Shown: positions 1 to 7,524 of the stretch, one piece after another
Layout of the letters: each line of letters starts with the position of its first letter
Position numbering within the stretch: the stretch's first letter is position 1
Source of the DNA: CAVYGN01 sp964413265
Lineage (GTDB): Bacteria > Spirochaetota > Brevinematia > Brevinematales > JAOACQ01
Reading direction: 5' to 3'
Assembly: GCA_964413265.1 (NCBI GenBank)
Contig: CAYPRX010000041.1
Coordinates: 1 to 64,000 of the forward strand
DNA length: 64,000 bases
Translations under genes and position numbers: made by a program
Notes under the pieces: generated by a model
The model's input: only the letters and a program-made list of their open reading frames with translations
Databases searched by the model: none
What the model was told of the DNA's origin: nothing

Positions 1-1
1 T

Positions 2-382
2 TGGACTAATGTCAGAAATGATCCAAATGCAACCAAAAGTTTTATCGATTTTGCCGAGAAAATTATCGCCAAGCCTAAAATTTTGTTTTCAAGAACTCTG
101 ACAAAAGCAAATTGGAATAATACAATTCTGATAAGTAATGACGCAATCAGCGAAGTAATTAAACTTAAACGGCAGGAGAAAAACTTATCTATTGGCGGTA
201 TTGATATTAGTAGGGAATTGATGCAAAACGGGCTTATAGATGACATTCTATTATTAGTCCAGCCAGTTATTTGGGGCAAAGGGCGGCGCTTATTCAATGG
301 AATTGAAAACAGGATGGATATGAAACTTGTAGAAACTATGAAATTCAAATCGGGTGTTGTCTTATTGCATTATGCAATATAA
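2..382 (+). CDS. Dihydrofolate reductase-like (RibD C-terminal domain) protein, 5' partial
   Basis: The open frame enters from the left edge and ends at TAA 380-382; only the last ~126 residues are present. The motifs KPKILFSRTL, A-x-WNNT, IGGIDISRELM, LIDDILLLVQPVIWGKGRRLF and a final SGVVLLHYAI match the C-terminal part of the RibD/YyaP-type dihydrofolate reductase superfamily. These are small NADPH-dependent reductases of usually unknown substrate, often found on mobile or accessory DNA. The gene is richer in A+T than the genes after position 900 and lies next to a tRNA gene, which could mean horizontal acquisition (inference). The true start is outside the window. Confidence 0.8.
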   Translation, partial: WTNVRNDPNATKSFIDFAEKIIAKPKILFSRTLTKANWNNTILISNDAISEVIKLKRQEKNLSIGGIDISRELMQNGLIDDILLLVQPVIWGKGRRLFNGIENRMDMKLVETMKFKSGVVLLHYAI

Positions 383-522
383 CCCAAAATAAAAAACGTT
401 AGTTTTTGGAACTGCCCTTTTATCTTTTAACTTAAAAAATATTAAATAACAAAAAGATAATCAACATCCTGTGCTTATTGACAGCCCTACTGAAACCTTT
501 TTTTCGGGTAATCAGAAATGAT
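383..522. other. Intergenic, no gene seen
   Basis: AT-rich spacer between the partial reductase gene and tRNA-Ser. No ORF with a ribosome binding site and no convincing hairpin terminator was seen. Confidence 0.5.
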
Positions 523-610
523 CGGAGAGAGCGGGATTCGAACCCGCGGTACCCTTATGAGGTACAACACCTTAGCAGGGTGCCCCTTTCGACCACTCAG
601 GCATCTCTCC
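523..610 (-). tRNA. tRNA-Ser (anticodon GCU)
   Basis: Read on the minus strand, the acceptor arm GGAGAGA pairs with TCTCTCC, followed by discriminator G. The D-arm is GCCTGAGTGG, the anticodon loop CTGCTAA gives anticodon GCT, and a long variable arm (GTACC...GGTAC) precedes the T-arm GCGGGTTCGAATCCCGC. The long variable arm and the 88-nt length fit class II tRNA-Ser. CCA is not encoded. Confidence 0.95.
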
Positions 611-679
611 ATGCCAAATGCATTGTTCTATTATAATCCATACGTACTGAACTATCAAATTTTAACCTTTCGGACATCT

Positions 680-906
680 ATTCCCCTTTTTCCGCGACAT
701 ATGAAGTAAGCGTAGATTTGCTAGGCGAAAAAATGCGAAAAGCAAGTTGTTGTCCGAGCACAGACCCTGTTAATCAATCAAGTTAATCGTAAAATAATAA
801 CATTTATAAAGTTAATATCTTTCAGGGTCTGTGTAAGTTCAACTTGCAGCAGTTTTGAGCCTTAGCAAATCAAGCTTACTGATTCAAGGCGCGGAAAAAG
901 GGGAAT
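680..906. repeat. 227-bp long imperfect palindrome with exact 17-bp terminal arms
   Basis: The outer arms 680-696 (ATTCCCCTTTTTCCGCG) and 890-906 are exact reverse complements. Moving inward, 705-726 pairs with 859-880 with small indels, 742-748 pairs exactly with 841-847, and 759-769 (CACAGACCCTG) pairs exactly with 823-833. The centre is AT-rich and non-coding. The unit could fold as one long hairpin, as in a MITE-type element or a structured RNA. No clear target-site duplication was seen. It lies between the 3' end of the TauE gene and the 5' end of tRNA-Ser, both on the minus strand. Confidence 0.75.
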
Positions 907-920
907 TTAACCGGACCCTC

Positions 921-1736
921 TTATCGGGCGAAAGCCATAATCAGGATGCGGGCGCCTGCAATGGCCAGGGCGCCTGCCAGCCCTCTTATGATCCAGGTCC
1001 CATGAATGAGCTTTGACAATTCAGCCCCTGCCTGCGCACCTATCAAAACTCCTGCCGCCAGCAAGGCTGTCAGTATTGCGTTTTCCCTGAAGATGCCCTG
1101 AAAAAGATGGACAAGAGATCCGGAAAATGACATTATTCCGAGGACAAAATGGGATGTTGCCGTTGCGATGTGCACCGGAAAATTAAGGAGCTGAACCATA
1201 GCCGGCACATGTATGATGCCTCCACCTATCCCGAGAAGGCTTGACAGATAGCCTGTGAAAACACTGATGATAATCCCCCTTAGCGGATAGTATGAATACT
1301 CATATGAATTACCGGCCGCATCTGTAAGCCTGCGGAGAAAATACCCTCCCGACAGGGCTGCGCCGCTCCCGCCGTTTCTTTCCGGCTTTATGAATAAATA
1401 AGACGAAAGTGCTATAAGAAGAAATCCGAATATTCCGTCGAAGACCCTTCGCGGGATGAAGCCTATGGTAAGCGCTCCAAGTATTGAACCCGGTATGGCG
1501 GCCGCTGAGAAAATCAGGCCTGATTTATAGTCTATCCGCTTATCTCTGGCATAAGCAATAGAACCTGATAATGCATTAAAAAACACAACCGCCAGTGAAA
1601 TGCTTGTTACAGTTTCCGGAGTTTTATCGGGATAAAGAAGGATAAGCACGGGGACTAATATAAACCCTCCCCCCGCGCCTATTATTGTTCCAAATGCTCC
1701 GACGACTATACCTAAAGGTATAAGCAGAAGGATCAG
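921..1736 (-). CDS. TauE/SafE-family membrane permease, probable CTG start
   Basis: The product belongs to the TauE/SafE (TSUP) family of inner-membrane permeases, which move sulfite, sulfonates or other organic anions; the substrate cannot be read from sequence. There are two hydrophobic halves, each opening with a Gly-rich motif: GTIIGAGGGFILVP near the N-terminus and LLGIGGGIIHVPAMV in the second half. The first ATG/GTG-type codon in frame is GTG at 1649, which would cut off the conserved first motif. In-frame coding continues upstream to a CTG at 1736-1734, preceded by a strong GGAGGGAG site six bases away and directly after the stop of the HD-domain gene. I therefore place the start at CTG 1736 (271 residues). 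The two genes are probably co-translated. Confidence 0.8.
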   Translation of the reverse strand: MILLLIPLGIVVGAFGTIIGAGGGFILVPVLILLYPDKTPETVTSISLAVVFFNALSGSIAYARDKRIDYKSGLIFSAAAIPGSILGALTIGFIPRRVFDGIFGFLLIALSSYLFIKPERNGGSGAALSGGYFLRRLTDAAGNSYEYSYYPLRGIIISVFTGYLSSLLGIGGGIIHVPAMVQLLNFPVHIATATSHFVLGIMSFSGSLVHLFQGIFRENAILTALLAAGVLIGAQAGAELSKLIHGTWIIRGLAGALAIAGARILIMAFAR

Positions 1737-1747
1737 GTTCTCCCTCC

Positions 1748-2671
1748 CTATTGAACAGATGAAGGTAAGGTAGACATATAACTTATTTTCCGCTTAAGCT
1801 TCTTCCTGAAGTTAGATGAGTTATCTTCAATTATTTTATTCAGGTATTCTATATTCTTGGAAATTGCCGTCATATAAAGGTTCCTGTCGATGCCAAACCT
1901 CTCCCTGAAATGAGCCCGGCAGTAATCATGAACATTGAATAGGTCTTTTGTCAGTCTCTCAAGCGTGGCGGAATAAAAATCCGCGGTATTTCTGATTATA
2001 TCATATTCAGTTTCATAACCTTCAACACCGGCTTCCTTATACTCGTTATAGAGGAAAAGCAGCTTTTCAAGATAGAGTCTGTCAGCCATCTGTCCAAGCA
2101 GGTCAGCAGAACCAAGGATAGCTCCGGCTATTTCCTCTTCATGATTATTGAAATTAATATCATGCAGGTTCTGCTTGGAGCTGGTACAGGATATTATATT
2201 GGATATTATATTTTCCTCACCGGGGTTTAAACGAAGATTGATGCTGTTTTTCTTGATGAATTCAATGCTTCTCTTTACATGGACCATTGTGTATTTCGCG
2301 CCTGTACCGCTTGTGTCCCAATCTTCCTTAATATAACCGGTATCATGATAAAGACTTGCAAGCAGAAGAGTTACAGCAAGGTCCTGATCCATTTTCCCAA
2401 CTGAAAGGTTATAGCCGTCGATCATGCGAACCGATGCAAGCATCACATCAAGCGTATGACTGAGATTATGGTACTCGGTGCTGCACTTCATGTATCCCGG
2501 AAATTTGCCTTCAAAAAGGCTGACAACAATTTTGAAATTGCTGAGAATCCTTGAGTAAAGCTGGCTGGAATATGAAAAATTGAAAATCTTTTTAACTTCA
2601 GCAATTATATACTGAGGAGCAGGGTTTTTCAATATTTTAGAAAACTGGACGGAATTGCCATTTTTGTTCAT
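1748..2671 (-). CDS. HD-domain metal-dependent phosphohydrolase
   Basis: This 307-residue protein carries HD-superfamily metal-site motifs: H68 and H72 in EYHNLSHTLDV, H109-D110 in LYHDTGY, and H131 in MVHVKRS. HD proteins hydrolyse phosphoester bonds in nucleotides or cyclic dinucleotides; the substrate here is unknown. The HD-GYP signature is absent. There is no signal peptide. The start is ATG 2671 with GGAGG seven bases upstream; an upstream GTG would add 22 hydrophobic residues without a ribosome site. The gene lies between leuS and the TauE permease on the same strand and ends 11 bases before the permease start, so at least those two are likely co-transcribed. Confidence 0.8.
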   Translation of the reverse strand: MNKNGNSVQFSKILKNPAPQYIIAEVKKIFNFSYSSQLYSRILSNFKIVVSLFEGKFPGYMKCSTEYHNLSHTLDVMLASVRMIDGYNLSVGKMDQDLAVTLLLASLYHDTGYIKEDWDTSGTGAKYTMVHVKRSIEFIKKNSINLRLNPGEENIISNIISCTSSKQNLHDINFNNHEEEIAGAILGSADLLGQMADRLYLEKLLFLYNEYKEAGVEGYETEYDIIRNTADFYSATLERLTKDLFNVHDYCRAHFRERFGIDRNLYMTAISKNIEYLNKIIEDNSSNFRKKLKRKISYMSTLPSSVQ

Positions 2672-2688
2672 TGTGACTATCCTCCATG

Positions 2689-2710
2689 AATTTATTTTCA
2701 AAAATAAATT
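2689..2710. repeat. Perfect 10-2-10 inverted repeat in the HD-gene leader
   Basis: The arms AATTTATTTT and AAAATAAATT flank a CA dinucleotide, about 17 bases upstream of the HD-gene start and downstream of leuS. It is AT-only in the arms, so it could be a weak leader hairpin or a protein site. Confidence 0.5.
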
Positions 2711-2756
2711 TTCAATTATCCATAAATATATTAGCACCAGTCCTATTATTTTTCAA

Positions 2757-5189
2757 CTACTTGGCGGTGACTATATTGAGGACCTTGCCTGGTATCGCAA
2801 TGATCTTTATTATTTTTTTCCCTTCAAGTATTGCTGATATTTTTTTGTTTTCTCTCACAAGTTCTTCCATACGTTCTTTTGTCACATCTTTAGGCATGTC
2901 GATCGTATCCCTCAATTTTCCGTTCTCCTGTATGGGAATACGGATCACATCCTCAGTTATCATAGAGGGATCGTATTTCGGCCACTTTGTAAAAATGATA
3001 GAAGGCATTTCTCCCAGGGTTTCCCATAGTTCTTCAGTTATGAAGGGCGCAAATGGATGAAGGATAAGGGCAAGGTCGCGCAGGAGCCCCCTGTCAAGGG
3101 TTTCTTCTTTCTGCATGGCATTTACAAAAATCATCATCTGACTGATCGCCGTGTTGAATTCCAGGGTTTCGATCTTATCAGTTACGATTTTAATTGTCTT
3201 ATGCCTGAGCCTGTCGAGTTCTTGAGGCACTCTTGATCCTGTGGATTCTATCCTGTCGTAAAGTCTCCAGACCTTATCGAGAAATCTCTTTATTCCTATT
3301 ATGCTTTGAGTGTTCCAGGGCTTGTCGGCGGCAAGAGGTCCTAAAAACATTTCATAGACCCTGAGAGTATCCGCGCCGTACTCTGCCACGACATCATCAG
3401 GGTTCACTACATTTCCCCTGGACTTGGACATTTTTTCGTTATTCTCACCAAGGATCATACCCTGATTCCTCAGGGCCATGAAAGGCTCAGATGTATTTAC
3501 AACACCTATGTCGTAAAGAAATTTATGCCAGAACCTTGCGTATAAAAGGTGCAGTACGGCATGCTCTGCGCCTCCGACATAGAGATCAACAGGAAGCCAG
3601 TATTTTATCCTGTCCTTCCTCGCAAGTTCATTTTCATTATGAGGATCAGTAAATCTTATATAATACCAGCAGCTCCCCGCCCACTGGGGCATGGTATTGG
3701 TCTCCCTCTTAGCCTTGCCCCCGCAGTTCGGGCATTTTGTATTCACCCATTTCTCTATCGAAGCAAGTGGGGATTCTCCATTGCCTGTAGGTTTGTATGA
3801 TTTAACGTCGGGAAGCATCAGAGGCAGGTCACTCTCATCGAGGGGCACTATGCCGCATTTTTCGCAGTGGACGACCGGTATTGGTTCTCCCCAGTATCTC
3901 TGACGGGAAAAGATCCAGTCCCTCAGCTTATAATTGATTTTCAGCTTTCCGAGATTCTTCTTTTCAAGCCAGGCAGTTATCGCTCTCTTGAAATCAGCCG
4001 TTTTCATTCCGCTCCAATCGCCGGAATTAACAGCGATCCCGTCACCGGTCTCAGCCTCACTCATTTCGTAAATGCTGCCGTCCCGGCTCACAACCTGGAT
4101 AATCGGAAGACCGTACTTTTTAGCGAATTCGAAATCTCGTTCATCATGCGCCGGTACCGCCATTATGGCACCTGTACCATAACCCCAGAGTACATAGTCG
4201 GCGATCCAGATTGGTATTTTCGCATTGTTGACAGGATTAACTGCATAGGCACCGGTAAATACTCCGCTCTTTTCCCTGTTCAATTCCGTCCGCTGAAGTT
4301 CCGATTTAGAAACTGTCTTTTCTATGTACTTTTCAACCTCATCCGCCATATCCGGCGAGGTTATTCTTTCAACAAGGGGATGTTCCGGTGCCAGAACCAT
4401 ATATGTCGCCCCGAACAGAGTATCGGGTCTTGTTGTAAAAATCCTGACAAGCCCTTCTCCTAGCTCACCATCAACGGAGAAATCGACCTCTGCACCCTCG
4501 CTTTTTCCGATCCAGTTTTCCTGCTGGAGTTTAATAGGCTCCGGCCAGTCAAGAATCTTGAGTTCATCAAGAAGCCTGTCCGCATATGCCGTAATTTTAA
4601 GGACCCACTGCCTGATCCTTCTCCTTTCGATCAATGTTCCGCACCTGTCGCAGCGGCCGTCTTTTACCTCCTCATTTGCGAGGCCTGTGCCGCAGTTAGG
4701 GCACCAGTTTATCGGCATTTCAGCCTCGTATGCCAGGCCTTTTTTAAACAGCTGAATGAAAATCCATTGGGTCCACCTGTAATATTCCGGATCGCTCGTC
4801 GAGACCTCTCGCTTCCAGTCATAGCAGAAACCAAGAGATTTAATCTGGTCCCTGAAACGGTCTATATTGGCATACGTTGTAATAGAGGGGTGAGTCCCTG
4901 TCTGTATGGCGTAATTTTCGGCAGGGAGACCGAATGAATCGAAGCCCATCGGATGAAGTACGTTGAAACCCTGCATTTTCTTGAAACGTGTATATATATC
5001 AGTCGCAGTGTAGCCCTCTGGATGCCCGACATGGAGACCGGACCCTGACGGATAAGGAAACATGTCCAGGACATAGAGACGTTTATCTGCAGGGAAGGAC
5101 GTATCTTCTTTTACACTGAACGTTTTGGACCTTTCCCAGTAATCCCGCCATTTCTTTTCTATGTTTATAAAATCATAAAACCTCTCCAT
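2757..5189 (-). CDS. leuS: Leucyl-tRNA synthetase
   Basis: Class I aminoacyl-tRNA synthetase that charges tRNA-Leu. The 810-residue product has the HIGH-type motif HVGH at 53-56, the CP1 editing domain with TTRPDTLFGATYMVLAPEH near 260, Cys pairs WCPNCG and CDRCG, the motif RDWIFSRQRYWGEP near 430, and KMSKS near 586. Length is slightly below the usual 820-870. The frame is open 27 codons further upstream, but ATG 5189 has GAGGGAGG at the right distance and yields MERFYDF. A promoter with TTGAAA-17-TAAAAT lies just upstream. Confidence 0.98.
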   Translation of the reverse strand: MERFYDFINIEKKWRDYWERSKTFSVKEDTSFPADKRLYVLDMFPYPSGSGLHVGHPEGYTATDIYTRFKKMQGFNVLHPMGFDSFGLPAENYAIQTGTHPSITTYANIDRFRDQIKSLGFCYDWKREVSTSDPEYYRWTQWIFIQLFKKGLAYEAEMPINWCPNCGTGLANEEVKDGRCDRCGTLIERRRIRQWVLKITAYADRLLDELKILDWPEPIKLQQENWIGKSEGAEVDFSVDGELGEGLVRIFTTRPDTLFGATYMVLAPEHPLVERITSPDMADEVEKYIEKTVSKSELQRTELNREKSGVFTGAYAVNPVNNAKIPIWIADYVLWGYGTGAIMAVPAHDERDFEFAKKYGLPIIQVVSRDGSIYEMSEAETGDGIAVNSGDWSGMKTADFKRAITAWLEKKNLGKLKINYKLRDWIFSRQRYWGEPIPVVHCEKCGIVPLDESDLPLMLPDVKSYKPTGNGESPLASIEKWVNTKCPNCGGKAKRETNTMPQWAGSCWYYIRFTDPHNENELARKDRIKYWLPVDLYVGGAEHAVLHLLYARFWHKFLYDIGVVNTSEPFMALRNQGMILGENNEKMSKSRGNVVNPDDVVAEYGADTLRVYEMFLGPLAADKPWNTQSIIGIKRFLDKVWRLYDRIESTGSRVPQELDRLRHKTIKIVTDKIETLEFNTAISQMMIFVNAMQKEETLDRGLLRDLALILHPFAPFITEELWETLGEMPSIIFTKWPKYDPSMITEDVIRIPIQENGKLRDTIDMPKDVTKERMEELVRENKKISAILEGKKIIKIIAIPGKVLNIVTAK

Positions 5190-5205
5190 AGGTCCTCCCT
5201 CTATT

Positions 5206-5234
5206 ATTTTATAACAGGGGGGTTGAACTTTCAA
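5206..5234 (-). promoter_or_regulatory. Sigma-70-type promoter of leuS
   Basis: On the minus strand, TTGAAA (5234-5229) is followed by a 17-bp spacer and TAAAAT (5211-5206), close upstream of the leuS ribosome site. Consensus match only. Confidence 0.55.
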
Positions 5235-5329
5235 CTTAACGGAAGATGAATCGGCCACTGGAAAAGTCATTTTTGAATTAGTTGATTAATTCCAATTATC
5301 TGCGTAAAATAAGACCAAAGGAGTACTTC

Positions 5330-6172
5330 TTGAAAATTGTCGACCTGCACATTCATTCAAGCTTTTCCGACGGCTTGTTAGACCCTGAAAAAATTATAGA
5401 TATTGTTGTGGACAAAAATCTTGGAGGATTTTCACTTACGGATCATGATTGTTTTGAAGGTGTTCTAAAATCCATTGACATAATAAAAAAAAGAAAACTC
5501 TCAATCCTGTTTATCGCCGGATGCGAATTCTCAACTTATCTGTCAAACCCCGGGGAAATTCATGTGCTTGGATATTTCCCGGGATTCTCTTTTTTAAGAA
5601 TGAGCAGTCTAATAAGCGAATATATAAAATCGAGAATAAAAAGGGCTTACAGGATAACTGACTGTCTCAAAAAATACCATATTTTCATCAATCTTGACAG
5701 TCTGCTGAAAAATTCCAACACACCCATCGGGAGAATGCATATAGCCAGGGAAATGACAAGGCTTGGCTATACTTCAAGCACCCGCGAAGCCTTCGACATA
5801 TACCTGGGTATGGATTGCCCCTGTTATATCCCTAGAAAGGAAATAAATACTTATGATGTCATTTCTTCAATAAAGGAGAATAACGGCCTGGCCGTTATAG
5901 CCCATCCTTTTTTTTTAACATCCCGATATAACTGGAAGTACATTTATCAATTTATTTCATCAGGCCTGGACGGGATCGAATTCTCCCATCCGAGAATACC
6001 TGCTTCACTATCAATGAAAATTCAGGGGACATTCTCAAAAGAGCTGATAATGACCGCCGGAAGCGATTTCCACGGCGATGAAAAGACTGAAAAAATAGGA
6101 AGTTACGGTATTGACCTCGAAAGCGCGGAAAGGTATTTTCAGGGATTCGGCGTATTTAATGAAAGAGGCTGA
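5330..6172 (+). CDS. PHP-domain phosphoesterase
   Basis: The 280-residue product starts MKIVDLHIHSSFSDG and has the metal-binding motifs of the PHP (polymerase and histidinol phosphatase) superfamily: HIH at 7-9, LTDHD, a histidine in IAHPFF, and GSDFHGD near the C-terminus. Homologues of this size hydrolyse nucleotides such as pAp or AMP, or oligoribonucleotides; I infer the same class here. The start is TTG 5330, preceded by AAGGAG with six-base spacing; the frame is open to 5282 without a ribosome site. The gene is divergent from leuS and is followed by a separate promoter for bactofilin. Confidence 0.85.
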   Translation: MKIVDLHIHSSFSDGLLDPEKIIDIVVDKNLGGFSLTDHDCFEGVLKSIDIIKKRKLSILFIAGCEFSTYLSNPGEIHVLGYFPGFSFLRMSSLISEYIKSRIKRAYRITDCLKKYHIFINLDSLLKNSNTPIGRMHIAREMTRLGYTSSTREAFDIYLGMDCPCYIPRKEINTYDVISSIKENNGLAVIAHPFFLTSRYNWKYIYQFISSGLDGIEFSHPRIPASLSMKIQGTFSKELIMTAGSDFHGDEKTEKIGSYGIDLESAERYFQGFGVFNERG

Positions 6173-6175
6173 AAA

Positions 6176-6205
6176 TTAACGATAAAATTAATTTTATGTT
6201 ATAAT
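6176..6205 (+). promoter_or_regulatory. Promoter of the bactofilin operon
   Basis: TTAACG (6176-6181), an 18-bp spacer and a perfect TATAAT (6200-6205), about 60 bases before the bactofilin ATG. The -35 box is weak. Confidence 0.5.
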
Positions 6206-6267
6206 CAACACCATAATATGCTTTCCATTAACAATACTGATGTCTTATTAATTAAGGAGGGTTTTTT

Positions 6268-6738
6268 ATGCCGCCAAAAGTTGAAGGGCCGCTTAATTCA
6301 ATGATCGGGGAAGGGTCAGTATTCCAGGGGAAATTCTTAGTCCATGGGTCATTCCAGATTGACGGTAAATTCGAGGGAGAGATCAAGTCTGAAGAACAGC
6401 TTTATGTCGGTGAAACCGGAAAGATCAAAACGGAGACCATACGCGCGAAAAGGGTTACAATAGCGGGGATAGTCCTTGGAGATATTGAAGCTCTTGAGGA
6501 AGTACGTCTCCTTTCCACCGGAAGGGTGCTCGGGAATATAGTAACTCCTCAGATTTCCATTGAACCTGGAGTGGTAGTAAAGGGCAATATAATAATTACC
6601 GCCGGTCAGAAAAAGGATGTCGATAAGATCATTGAAGATGCTTACTCAACCGGCCCTGCCGTCAATTTTGACGCTTATTTCGAAGAGGAAAAGAAAAAAC
6701 TAAGCGAATTAAAAGTCAAAGAAACTCCAGCCAAATAA
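6268..6738 (+). CDS. Bactofilin
   Basis: Cytoskeletal bactofilin (DUF583) of 156 residues that would polymerise into filaments and scaffold envelope proteins. The core (about 10-115) is a run of short beta-helix turns with alternating hydrophobic positions and conserved glycines (GSFQIDGKFEGEI, KRVTIAGIVLGDI, GNIVTPQISIEPGVVVKGNI). A charged, probably disordered tail follows (EEEKKKLSELKVKETPAK). ATG 6268 has a strong AAGGAGG. It is followed after three bases by map, so the two are likely translationally linked. Confidence 0.93.
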   Translation: MPPKVEGPLNSMIGEGSVFQGKFLVHGSFQIDGKFEGEIKSEEQLYVGETGKIKTETIRAKRVTIAGIVLGDIEALEEVRLLSTGRVLGNIVTPQISIEPGVVVKGNIIITAGQKKDVDKIIEDAYSTGPAVNFDAYFEEEKKKLSELKVKETPAK

Positions 6739-6741
6739 AAG

Positions 6742-7509
6742 ATGATCAGAATAAAAAGCAGTATTGAAATTGAATACATAAGAAAAAGCAACCGAATCAT
6801 AGCTGAACTTTTTGTTCAGCTGAAGAAAAGTGTAAAAGCAGGCATCAGCACCAGGGAACTTGACGCGATCTCGGAGGATTTCATTCTTTCCAGGGGCGCC
6901 ACTGCCTCTTTTAAGGGATATACTCCGTCACCCAGTTTCCCAAAATTTCCTGCGGCAACCTGCATCTCCGTTAATGAAGAGGTCATCCACGGAATACCTG
7001 GTGATTATATTTTGAAAGACGGAGATATCGTAAGTATCGACGTGGGTACTATCCTCTCCGGATATTACGGAGACGCGGCATACACATACACAGTGGGAAG
7101 TGTTAAACCAGAAAACAAAAAACTTGTGGATGATACGAGGACAGCGCTGATGCTGGGCATCGCCGCCGCCAGGGAGGGTAATTACCTCAATGATATAGGT
7201 AAGGCAATTTTTTTCTATCTCAATCCAAGGGGTTACGGCATCATACGCGATTACTGCGGTCACGGCGTTGGAAAGGCGCTCCATGAAGAACCGCCGGTAG
7301 TCAATTATTACGATCCCAAGCGTAAAGGTCCAAAGCTTAAAAAGGGGATGGTGCTGGCAATCGAGCCTATGATCACTCTTGGAAGCCATGAGGTCAGGAT
7401 CCTGAAGGACGGCTGGACTGTAGTCACAGCTGACAATTCCTGCGCCGCTCACTGGGAACACTCCATAGCCATTACTGACGGCGAACCCCTTATTCTTTCC
7501 AGCCTGTAA
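6742..7509 (+). CDS. map: Methionine aminopeptidase type I
   Basis: Removes the initiator methionine from nascent proteins in the cytoplasm. The 255-residue pita-bread enzyme shows all five metal ligands: D100, D111, H174 (CGHGVG), E208 (AIEPM) and E239 (HWEHSIAIT), plus H83 in VIHGIP. It lacks the N-terminal zinc extension found in some actinobacterial forms. The start is ATG 6742, three bases after the bactofilin stop and without its own strong ribosome site, which suggests coupling. Confidence 0.97.
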   Translation: MIRIKSSIEIEYIRKSNRIIAELFVQLKKSVKAGISTRELDAISEDFILSRGATASFKGYTPSPSFPKFPAATCISVNEEVIHGIPGDYILKDGDIVSIDVGTILSGYYGDAAYTYTVGSVKPENKKLVDDTRTALMLGIAAAREGNYLNDIGKAIFFYLNPRGYGIIRDYCGHGVGKALHEEPPVVNYYDPKRKGPKLKKGMVLAIEPMITLGSHEVRILKDGWTVVTADNSCAAHWEHSIAITDGEPLILSSL

Positions 7510-7524
7510 TTTCAGGAGGTATAA

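Noticed and set aside
491..510. T-run as a terminator near tRNA-Ser
   Set aside because: The T-run is on the plus strand, while the tRNA is on the minus strand, and no hairpin precedes it.
518..709. Open frame of 63 codons on the plus strand
   Set aside because: It is antisense to tRNA-Ser and has no ribosome site.
3867..4463. Long open frame of 198 codons opposite leuS
   Set aside because: Shadow of the strongly supported leuS coding frame; no recognisable domain or ribosome site.
6928..7461. 177-codon open frame opposite map
   Set aside because: Antisense shadow of methionine aminopeptidase, with low-complexity Cys/Val content.
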